Positions 1 through 7,400 of a stretch of 14,978 bases of DNA are shown in pieces. The stretch is from DATDOO01 sp035293245 (GTDB lineage: Bacteria > Pseudomonadota > Gammaproteobacteria > Methylococcales > Methylococcaceae), in contig DATDOO010000300.1 of NCBI GenBank assembly GCA_035293245.1, forward strand, positions 1-14,978, given 5' to 3'. Each line of letters starts with the position of its first letter. Position 1 is the stretch's first letter. A model generated the notes under the pieces. The model ran no database searches. It was not told the origin of the DNA and saw only the letters and a program-made list of their open reading frames with translations. The translations under genes and the position numbers were made by a program.

Positions 1-1
1 C

Positions 2-952
2 CGGCCGGCCGCCGCCATCAGCGCCAGCGGCGAAGCGCCCTTCCAGTCCGCGGAAGGGCTTTCCCTGGGGGTGGACATCAGCATCCGCTACGCCTTCGAC
101 CCGGCCAGACTGATCGCCATGTCGCGGGGGCTGCCGGAAAACATAGGCGACGAACTGGTCGAGCCCATCGTGCAGGGCGTGCTGTACAAAACCTTCGCCC
201 GCTATACGGTGCGGGAAATATTTTCCACCAAGCGCCAGGAAATCCAGCAGGTCATCGAGGCCGAACTGAAGTCGCGCCTCATGGCGGACGGAGTCGTCCT
301 GCAGTCGGTGATCATGGGCAAGGTGGACCTGCCCCAGGACTACAAGGCAGGCATGGAGAAGCTGCTGGCCGAGGAACTGGCGGCGGAGAAGATGCGCTTT
401 ACTCTGGAGCTGAAGGAAAAGCAGGTCCAGCAATCCTCCCTGGAATCCGAGGCGGAAAAGGTCCGCCGCGAAAAAGCCGCCGAGGCCGCCGGCGAGGAGG
501 TGATCATCGCCGCCAAGGCGCAGGCCGAAGCCATGAAGCACGTGCTGCCCTTCAAGCAGAAGCAGATCGAGCAGCGCGGCCTGGAAGCGGAAGCGGAAAA
601 ACTCACCCGCATCAAGGGTGCGGAAGCCAACGCCGAGGCGCGGCGCATCGAAGCCGCCGGGGAAGCGGATTCCCGCCAGAAGCTGGCCGATGCCGAGGTT
701 TACCGCCAGCAACGCATCGGCAATGTGGCCAGCGAACAACTGGCCCGCGACGGCGCCCTGCTTTCCCAGCACCCCTTGTTGATCCAGAAGGCCATGGCCG
801 ACAAGCTCTCCGACAAAATCTCCGTGATCATCGCCCCGCCGCCGGCGGATGGCGGCTTCATCGGTTCGGCGCTTTTGGGCAAAACGGCGCCGCCCCCGGT
901 GCAGGCGGTGCCAGCCGCCCTGACCGTCCAAGACGCCACGGAAGAGGAGTAA
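2..952 (+). CDS. SPFH/band-7 domain protein, 5' end outside the window
   Basis: The reading frame is already open at base 2 and runs to a TAA at 950-952, so the true start lies upstream; the GTG at 71 is internal. About 316 residues are visible. The first ~110 look like the end of an SPFH (stomatin/prohibitin/flotillin) domain, with beta-rich text such as SLGVDISIRYAFDP followed by helices. A long charged Ala/Glu/Lys/Arg-rich helical region follows, typical of the coiled coil through which these membrane scaffolds oligomerise. The tail is Pro/Ala-rich and acidic (PPPVQAVPAAL, ending EEE). Family members are usually anchored by an N-terminal membrane segment, which would lie outside the window. 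The next gene begins 5 bases after the stop and its ribosome site (GAGGAG) lies inside this gene's end, so the two are probably cotranscribed. The family call is good; the cellular role is unknown. Confidence 0.85.
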   Translation, partial: RPAAAISASGEAPFQSAEGLSLGVDISIRYAFDPARLIAMSRGLPENIGDELVEPIVQGVLYKTFARYTVREIFSTKRQEIQQVIEAELKSRLMADGVVLQSVIMGKVDLPQDYKAGMEKLLAEELAAEKMRFTLELKEKQVQQSSLESEAEKVRREKAAEAAGEEVIIAAKAQAEAMKHVLPFKQKQIEQRGLEAEAEKLTRIKGAEANAEARRIEAAGEADSRQKLADAEVYRQQRIGNVASEQLARDGALLSQHPLLIQKAMADKLSDKISVIIAPPPADGGFIGSALLGKTAPPPVQAVPAALTVQDATEEE

Positions 953-957
953 GCGCC

Positions 958-2394
958 ATGTCCACGCTCATCGCTGCCTTGGCCGCCGTAGCCATCGTCG
1001 CCCAGGACCAGACCGTACTGCGCGCCGCCCCGCGGGACTCCGCCCAGCAGCAGGCCGTGCTGTGGCAGGGCGACAGCCTGGAGATTCGGGGTGAAAAAGG
1101 CGACTACCTGCAGGTTTACGACTACCGGCGCGAACGGGGCGGTTATATCCGCACCGCCCAGGTGCGCACGCAGTCGCTCCAGCCCGAAAGCGCCCCGGAA
1201 CTGTTGTCCATCGTCCGATTCCTGCGCGATGCGCCGGGGGCGGAAGCGCTGGGCATCGCTTACACCGCCGCCTATCTCAAGGCGGCGCCGGCGGAGGCCA
1301 TCGACGCGGAACCCTTCGCCGCGCTGGGCGCCATGGCGGACCGGCTGGCGCACCGGGCTTCCGCGCGCCAGGCCAAGGCGAGCGACACTGCCATAGGCGC
1401 CCACCTGGAAGTGGCAGCCGGCTACGGCGTCCGCATGGTCGGCTTTGAGCGCGACGGGCAGATGCAGACCTGCTACGACGGCGATGCTTTCCAGCGCGTG
1501 CTCGCCCTGCCCGCCAGCGACGTGCAGCGCGCCCAGGCGGCGCTGGGCCTGACGGCCCACGAATGCGTGCCGACGGACCTTACGCCCCTGGAGCGCGGCG
1601 AGCGGGATACCTGGCGCGGCGAGGTGCTCGACCGCGTCGAGACCGCCAAACTGCCGGACGTGCTGAAAAACCGCGTGCACATGCGCAAGGCCGGCGTGTG
1701 GGCGGGCATCGCCCACCGGCTCGCCCGGCGCGAAAATCCCGGCGCGGCGGCGGTCTTGGCGGCCGGCAATCGTGCCCTGGAGGAACTCGCCGCGGTGAAC
1801 CCCGGCGAACTGGCCGAAGCCGATGCCGCGGCCTACAGCGATGCCGCCGTGCGGGTCGGCGCCTCGCGCTGGGCCGCGGAACCGGCCGTTGGCGCGGGTG
1901 CCTTGAAACTATCGGTGGCCGTCGCCCCCGGCCAACCCGGCGAAACCTGCGTGCAACTGGTCGCCGGCCAGCCGAGCGAACCAGCGCCGTTGCTCACCCG
2001 CTGCACCTACGGCGTCGTCTGGATTGCCTCGGCCACGCCCAATGCCGACGGCACCGCCCTGGCTCTGGCGGTGCAGCCCATGGACACCTGGCGCGAGCTG
2101 TGGGTGTTCCGCAAGGAGTCGGAAGGCTGGCGGGTGGACGTCGTCCCGCCCGCCCTGGGCGGTCCCGACACCCCGAGCCTCGGCTATGTGGAGTTCGCCG
2201 GCTGGACGCCCGACAGGACCCGCATGCTCGCCGCCCGCGAAGCCAAAACCGGCGGCCGCTACCGGCAAAGCTTCGAATCCATCCGCCTGGACACGCTGGA
2301 AACCGAAAAGCGCGCCGACAAGCCCTCCTCGCTCAGCGTGTTTTACCGCTGGCAGGACCCGGCCTGGAAGCGGCTGACTGTGAGCTTGCGCTGA
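958..2394 (+). CDS. Exported SH3-like domain protein of unknown function
   Basis: 478 residues. The ATG at 958 is supported by GAGGAG 8-13 bases upstream, within the end of the SPFH gene. Residues 1-15 (MSTLIAALAAVAIVA) look like a short signal peptide or anchor. Residues ~17-75 resemble a bacterial SH3 domain: TVLRAAPRDSA, then a Gly/Asp-Leu-Glu strand, KGDYLQVYDY and GGYIRTAQV. The middle (~80-290) is Ala-rich and helical. The C-terminal ~170 residues alternate short strands with Trp-containing turns (SEGWRVDVVPP, FAGWTPDRTRMLAA, FYRWQDPAW) and may form a beta-sheet or propeller-like domain. No catalytic motif is recognised. Position and spacing suggest it works with the SPFH protein at the envelope, which is inference. 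Beyond the SH3-like start I do not recognise the family. Confidence 0.8.
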   Translation: MSTLIAALAAVAIVAQDQTVLRAAPRDSAQQQAVLWQGDSLEIRGEKGDYLQVYDYRRERGGYIRTAQVRTQSLQPESAPELLSIVRFLRDAPGAEALGIAYTAAYLKAAPAEAIDAEPFAALGAMADRLAHRASARQAKASDTAIGAHLEVAAGYGVRMVGFERDGQMQTCYDGDAFQRVLALPASDVQRAQAALGLTAHECVPTDLTPLERGERDTWRGEVLDRVETAKLPDVLKNRVHMRKAGVWAGIAHRLARRENPGAAAVLAAGNRALEELAAVNPGELAEADAAAYSDAAVRVGASRWAAEPAVGAGALKLSVAVAPGQPGETCVQLVAGQPSEPAPLLTRCTYGVVWIASATPNADGTALALAVQPMDTWRELWVFRKESEGWRVDVVPPALGGPDTPSLGYVEFAGWTPDRTRMLAAREAKTGGRYRQSFESIRLDTLETEKRADKPSSLSVFYRWQDPAWKRLTVSLR

Positions 2395-2418
2395 AGATTG
2401 CCAGGGTTCGTCATTACA

Positions 2419-2539
2419 CCGGACGGGGCATCCACCCCGTCCGAAACGTTTCAGCCCGCGCCGTGCAGCGCAAAATCCCTGCCGGGGTCAGCCGCTGGCG
2501 GCTTTCAACGTTCGGAAAGGGGTTCAAACCCCGTCCCGC
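2419..2539 (+). repeat. Interspersed structured repeat, copy 1
   Basis: First of three same-orientation copies of a ~120-130 bp element in this window. It begins 24 bases after the stop of the SH3-like gene. The left end is a perfect 9-bp hairpin (CGGACGGGG, 6-base loop, CCCCGTCCG). It is followed by AAACGTTTC, a conserved CGCGCC...GCA...AAAA...CCCT core, then an AACGTTCGGA segment that partly repeats AAACGTTTC in inverse. The right end is the hairpin GGGGTTCAAACCCC followed by GTCCCGC. The outer ends are near-inverted repeats of each other (GCCGGACGGGG in copies 2 and 3 against GCGGGACGGGG read from the right). It contains no plausible gene. Confidence 0.85.
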
Positions 2540-2559
2540 AAAATTGCGCCGAGGGTCAT

Positions 2560-2588
2560 TTGACAAGGAAACCGGCGGTTGCTGTTAT
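2560..2588 (+). promoter_or_regulatory. Candidate sigma-70 promoter for the M74 endopeptidase gene
   Basis: A perfect -35 box TTGACA (2560-2565) is followed after 17 bases by TGTTAT (2583-2588), a four-of-six match to TATAAT. It lies about 95 bases before the ATG at 2682 and just downstream of repeat copy 1, so the endopeptidase could have its own transcript. The remaining sequence to 2681 contains only very short reading frames. Confidence 0.5.
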
Positions 2589-2681
2589 GCGGCGGAAATT
2601 CATAATGAACACGGCACTAAGCCATATAACCAGGTCTGCATACATGGCGAAACGCCGTCCAAATCACATTAGCGTTAATTG

Positions 2682-3374
2682 ATGACTACCAAGGCCGTCC
2701 TGGCTCCAGTTTTTCTTGCCCTCGTCACGCTCCCGGTACTTGCCCATGCCGCCGACAGTATCTGCTACGGCAGTTCAAGCAAAGGACGCCTGGAGGGCGG
2801 TGTGCAAATCCCGGAGTCCGGCCCGAATTTTTCGCCGTATAGCTCGCTTGGTGTTGGCCTTGGACGGACTTTCGTACACTCCAAGGTCTCCACCACCACC
2901 GCGGCAGCCTATAAAGCGCTAGAGGCTGGCGCACCGGGCAAGCTGTATATGTATGGGGAGTCAGGATGGCGAGAAGGCGGCCGAATCAAGCCACACCGGA
3001 CACATCAGAATGGCCTCGCGGTTGACTTCATGGTTCCCGTCAAGGATAGCGCCGGAAAGCCGGTTTTTCTGCTAACGGGGATTACAAACAAGTTCGGTTA
3101 CGCGATTGAGTTCGACGCCCAAGCGAGGCACGGGGACCTGAGCATTGATTTCGAAGCAATTGCTGAACACCTCTACGCACTACATCAAGCGGCGCGGGAA
3201 AATGGAATTGGCATTTCCAGGGTAATCTTCGAAAAGGCCTACCTTCCGAAACTTTACGAGACTCGTCGCGGCGAGTTCGTCAAAGCATCGATTCCCTTCA
3301 TGCAGGGTGAGCCGTGGATTCGTCATGATGAGCACTACCACGTTGATTTCGCAGTGGCGTGCAAACCAGGATAA
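2682..3374 (+). CDS. Exported M74 family (MepA-like) murein endopeptidase
   Basis: 230 residues from the ATG at 2682; a TTG one codon earlier is also in frame. Residues 2-23 form a clear signal peptide (hydrophobic run, then VLAHA before ADS), so the protein should act in the periplasm or outside. The M74 metal site is intact: H108 and D115 in HQNGLAVD, and H215, H218 and H220 in HDEHYHVDF. This reproduces the HxxGLxxD and H-x2-H-x-H pattern of E. coli MepA, a zinc LAS enzyme that cleaves D-Ala-meso-diaminopimelate cross-links in peptidoglycan. It is shorter than MepA (about 270 residues) and diverges outside the site. No good ribosome site is visible before the start. Base composition is visibly less GC-rich than the flanking genes, and repeat copies 1 and 2 bracket it, both suggesting acquisition. 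It could serve housekeeping wall turnover or be an attack enzyme; the sequence does not decide. Confidence 0.82.
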   Translation: MTTKAVLAPVFLALVTLPVLAHAADSICYGSSSKGRLEGGVQIPESGPNFSPYSSLGVGLGRTFVHSKVSTTTAAAYKALEAGAPGKLYMYGESGWREGGRIKPHRTHQNGLAVDFMVPVKDSAGKPVFLLTGITNKFGYAIEFDAQARHGDLSIDFEAIAEHLYALHQAARENGIGISRVIFEKAYLPKLYETRRGEFVKASIPFMQGEPWIRHDEHYHVDFAVACKPG

Positions 3375-3386
3375 GCGCTAACAAAT

Positions 3387-3516
3387 TTATGCCGGACGGG
3401 GTATCCACCCCGTCCGAAACGTTTCAACTCGCGCCGCGCACGGTAAAAGCCCTGCCATGCTCGGATCCCCGCGGCACTTTTTAAATGGCCGGGTCGGGGT
3501 TCAAACCCCACCCAGC
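3387..3516 (+). repeat. Interspersed structured repeat, copy 2
   Basis: Second copy, starting 12 bases after the endopeptidase stop codon. It shares TTATGCCGGACGGGG with copy 3 at the left end and keeps the perfect 9-bp left hairpin, AAACGTTTC, the CGCGCC...GCA core and the right hairpin GGGGTTCAAACCCC (3496-3509). Its centre (about 3455-3485) diverges from the other copies and lacks the AACGTTCGG segment. Its right end is in frame with the following gene, which artificially lengthens that gene's longest reading frame to 3485. Confidence 0.85.
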
Positions 3517-3526
3517 ATACGGGACC

Positions 3527-4264
3527 ATGTCTATGGGTAAGTATCTCGTTTTGTTGATAATCCTATATTCATCATTGGCCAATGCGAATGATGACAAGGA
3601 GGCGAAGCTCATGATGCTGATACACAAACGGCTAGGAATTTTCTCTATAAGTGTGGACAAAGGAGCATTCGGTCCTAAAGGCAACCAACACGTTGCGGCG
3701 ATCGCCACCACTTCAAAGGAAGACACCTCCGTAAGGCTAATCCTATTCAGGGAAAGTACGACAAGTCCAATTTCCGTGCTTCAAAGCGAGGCTTGGGACA
3801 CCGGCGGCCGCTGGTCGTGGCTCTTGGCGTTCAAGAAAGGATCACTATATCTATATGGGGATGGTAGTTGCGGCGCGGTTTGCCATTCATCGGCGTCCTA
3901 TCAATTCCAAATCCGTGATGGTGAGTGCCGTTTGGTTGGCGTCGAAGAATCAAATGTCAGCGCAGATTCGCACGTCAAGGGCGATGTCGTGGATCAGGTT
4001 TTCTTGGTTACCACCAACAAGAGAATCAACTTGTTGACTAAACGGGTTAGGTATTCAAGGGAGCGCTGCCTCTCATCGGATGATAATCCATGGTATTGCG
4101 TTTCAAAGGCCAACGTATCTGAGAGAGAGTTTTCATTTATGTCCGATTTGAAATGGAGACTACAAGAGTTCAGTCCAGATATCTTCGATGATTTTCAACA
4201 GAACATTCAATATTTGCATGGCCGCATAGATGCAGACCTTAAATTCATCGAAAGCAATCCCTGA
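3527..4264 (+). CDS. Exported cysteine-rich protein of unknown function
   Basis: 245 residues from the ATG at 3527; the ATG at 3533 is an equal alternative. The frame is open back to an ATG at 3485, but those first 14 codons are repeat sequence, and starting at 3527 puts a good signal peptide at the N-terminus (MSMGKYLVLLIILYSSLANA, then NDD). The mature protein has at least six cysteines (GSCGAVCH, GECRL, ERCLSS, WYCV), fitting disulfides in an oxidising compartment. The middle reads as beta strands ending in GSLYLYGDGS and YQFQIRDGECRLVGVE, a pattern typical of small secreted beta-sandwich proteins. The last ~50 residues look helical. I do not recognise the family. The gene is markedly lower in GC than its surroundings and lies between repeat copies 2 and 3. 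It follows the endopeptidase in the same direction, so a partner or immunity role is possible but unproven. Confidence 0.72.
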   Translation: MSMGKYLVLLIILYSSLANANDDKEAKLMMLIHKRLGIFSISVDKGAFGPKGNQHVAAIATTSKEDTSVRLILFRESTTSPISVLQSEAWDTGGRWSWLLAFKKGSLYLYGDGSCGAVCHSSASYQFQIRDGECRLVGVEESNVSADSHVKGDVVDQVFLVTTNKRINLLTKRVRYSRERCLSSDDNPWYCVSKANVSEREFSFMSDLKWRLQEFSPDIFDDFQQNIQYLHGRIDADLKFIESNP

Positions 4265-4280
4265 CAGGTTGGTGAAAAAC

Positions 4281-4405
4281 TTATGCCGGACGGGGCTTTC
4301 ACCCCGTCCGAAACGTTTCCGCCCGCGCCACGCACCGCAAAAACCCTCTCGGGCTCAGCCGCCAGCCCCGTTAAACGTTCGGGAGGGGGTCAAACCCCGT
4401 CCCGC
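4281..4405 (+). repeat. Interspersed structured repeat, copy 3
   Basis: Third copy, starting 16 bases after the stop of the exported unknown gene and ending 6 bases before the stop of the convergent c-di-GMP gene. It has the perfect 9-bp left hairpin, AAACGTTT, the CGCGCC..GCACCGCAAAAA..CCCT core, AAACGTTCGG and the right hairpin (a GGGG run, TCAAA, CCCC) followed by GTCCCGC. It fills the intergenic space between converging genes, so its hairpins could also help end both transcripts, although no T-run follows them. Confidence 0.85.
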
Positions 4406-4411
4406 TCGGAA

Positions 4412-7400
4412 TTATTCCGGCACAGCGGCCGGCGCATCCAGACCTCGCAGCAACGCCTCGAGAGCTTCGGCCGGCAGCGGTTTGGCGAACAGATAGCCTT
4501 GGCCGTAATCGCAGCCGATGCCTTTCAGCAGATCGCACTGTTCGGCTGTTTCCACCCCTTCGGCGATGACCTTCAGTCCCAGCTTGTGCGCCATGGCGAC
4601 GATGGCCTCGCACAGGGCCAGTTCGCTGGAGTCGGGGGTCAAATTGCGGGTGAAGGACTGGTCGATCTTCAGATAGTCGATGTCGAACTTCTTGAGGTAG
4701 GACAGCGCCGAGTAGCCCGTGCCGAAGTCGTCGATCGCCACCTGAATGCCCGCATCGCGGAAGGCCAGCAGTTGCCGGGAAACCTCGGGGCTAGCGTCCA
4801 GCAGCAACCCTTCGGTGATTTCCACGACGATGCTTTGATCGGGCAGGCCCAGTGACCGCAGGTATTCCGGCCACGCTACGCTGGTTTCCCTTTCGGTGCG
4901 GAACTGCACGGGCGATTTGTTTACGCTGATCTGGAATGTGCTCTGTCGCAATGCGCTCCAGGCGGCGGCCTGTCTGGCCGCTTCGCGGAACACCCAGTCG
5001 CCGATGTCGATGATCAGCCCGGTTTCCTCGGCGATGGGGATGAAGTCGGCGGGGCCGATCAAGCCTTTCGCCGGATGCTGCCAGCGCAGCAAGGCTTCCG
5101 CCTTGTGGATGACGCCACTCGCCAGTTCCACGATGGGCTGGTAGTGGATGCGGAACTGCTTACCGGCCAGGGCGCCGCGCAAATCGTTGCTCAGGCGCAT
5201 GCGCACCTGCGCCGCTTCCTGCATGGAGTGGGTGAAATAGCAGTAGCGGCTGCCGCCCTGGTGTTTGGCGGCGTACATGGCCTGGTCGGCGTTTTTCAGC
5301 AGTTCGTCGATGGATTCGGCGTCCTGCGGATAAAGGGTTATGCCGATGCTGGAGGTCACATAGCCGGTTTCGTTGCCCAGCGGGAATGGCTCCGCCAGTT
5401 TGTCCAGGATGTCGCGGGCGACGCGGTCGATGATGCCCGGAGTTCCCAACTCGCCCAGGATGACGGTGAATTCGTCTCCACCCAGGCGCGCCACCGTGTC
5501 GATTTCCCGCACGCAGCCGCTCAGTCGTCGCGCGGCTTCCTTGAGCAGGATGTCGCCCATGTCGTGCCCCAGGGTGTCGTTGATGCCCTTGAACCGGTCC
5601 AGGTCCAGGAACATCAGCGCCACCGGCAGTCCGCTGCGCCGGGAGTTCTTCATCTCCATGTCCAGACGGTCGTAGAACATGCTCCGATTGGGCAATTCGG
5701 TAAGCGGATCGAAATTGGCCTGGAGCCAGATGATCTGCTCGGCGCGTTTCTGGTCGGTCATGTCCGAGAACGTGGCGACCCGTTGCAGCACCTTCCCCTG
5801 GGCATCGTAAATGGTGTTGATGGACAGCCATTCCAGATAAATCTCGCCGTTTTTGCGCCGGTTCCAGATTTCCCCTTGCCAGTGGCCGGTTTTCTCCAGG
5901 GTTTGCCACATGTTCTTGTAAAAGGCTGCGTCCTGGCGGCCGGACTTGAGCAGGCTGGTGGATTGGCCGATGGCCTCCATTTCGCTGCAACCGGTCAGCC
6001 TGGTGAACGCCGGATTGATGGCGACGATGCGGTTGTCGGCATCGGCCACCACGATGGCTTCGCCGATAGCCTTGTAAACCGTGGCGGCAAGCTGCATCTC
6101 GAAGTCCGCCTGCTTGCGCTCGGTGATATCCGTCGCCACCCCGGCATAGCGGAGCACCCGATCCGATTCTTCCTGCACCGGGAAACAGCGGTTCGATATC
6201 CAGCGGATGCTGCCATCCGGCCAGACCAGGCGGAATTCCACATCGAAAGCCTCCCCCGTCATCCGCTCCCGGTACGTGCGCATCAGCGCGTCGCGGTCCT
6301 CCGGATGGACCCCTTCGAGGAGCGCGTTCGGACTGCCGGGCAGAACCCCGCGGGGCCGGCGCCAAACCTGTTCGTAAGCGGGACTGACGTAGTCGACGGC
6401 CTCCAGGGTGGCGTCCGCCATCCAGAACACCTCGGTGATGGTTTCGGCAATGAGGCGCAAGCGCTCCTCTTTGGCCCGCGCCTCGGTGATGTCGCTGACC
6501 GTTTCGATGACCCCGATGATCCGCTGGTCGTTGCCGTACAGGGGGGCGATGATGGAACTGGCCCAGCCGCTGCGCCCCGTTTCCGGCACCGACCAGCGGA
6601 ACGGCGAGTTCCTGGTCGTTTCGCCTGCCAGCGCCCGCCGGATGCCCTCGGGAATTCCGGTGTCCCGCAGAAAAGGAAACACGTCGCAGGGCAGCTTGCC
6701 CAGGCAATCCGCCTTGCCGAGGCCCGTGATCTCTTCCATGAACGGGTTCCAGATGCTGAAACGGCCTTCCAGGTCGTAGCCGACGATGCCCTCCCGTGCG
6801 GATTCGATGATTTGGCGGCTGAGTTCGTTGGCCGCCTGCATCGCCGCTTCGCTGCGCTTGCGCTCGCTGATGTCGATGACGGTGGCGATGATGATGCGTT
6901 GCCCATCCAATTCGATGGGCGTCAAACCGATCTCAACCGGGATGATGGAGCCATCCTTGCCCACCGCGGTGAGTTGCCGGTTCATCCCCATGGCCCGGGG
7001 CGACGGCGCGTGCATGTAATCGGCGCGCTGCCGGCCATGGCCGCCGCGGGCGGATTCGGGCACCAGGGTGTCGACGCTCATGCCCGTCAATTCGGCGCGG
7101 CGATAGCCGAAAAGCCGTTGAGCCGCCTCGTTGGCGAACAGGATGGCGCCCTCCCCATTCACCAGCAGCTCCCCTTGCGGCGAGGCGTCGAGTATCTCGG
7201 CGACCAATTTCCGCTCCAGCGCCTTGCGGTCGGTGATGTCGGAGTGCGTACCGATCATGCGCAAGGGTTTGCCGTCTTCGGTGCGGCTGATCAGCATGGC
7301 GCGGTCCAGTATCCAGCGATAGCTGCCGTCCTCGCCCTTCATGCGGTATTCGCAAGCGAAAGCCGGCGCTTTACCGTCCAGATAGGCTCGCAGTTCGGCC

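Noticed and set aside
700..1716. A 338-codon open frame on the - strand
   Set aside because: It is antisense to the SPFH and SH3-like genes, with no recognisable motifs.
2519..2539. A tRNA gene
   Set aside because: Only a T-arm-like hairpin is present; no anticodon arm, D arm or matching acceptor stem lies upstream.
2660..3390. A canonical integron cassette with attC sites
   Set aside because: GCGTTAATT before the endopeptidase and TAACAAA after it look attC-like, but neither matches GTTRRRY/RYYYAAC fully, the other repeat copies lack them, and no integrase is in the window.
3485..3526. An upstream ATG start for the exported unknown protein
   Set aside because: These codons belong to the right end of repeat copy 2, and the signal peptide begins properly only at 3527.
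2419..4405. A CRISPR array
   Set aside because: The repeats are ~120-130 bp, only three in number, and separated by whole genes rather than short spacers.
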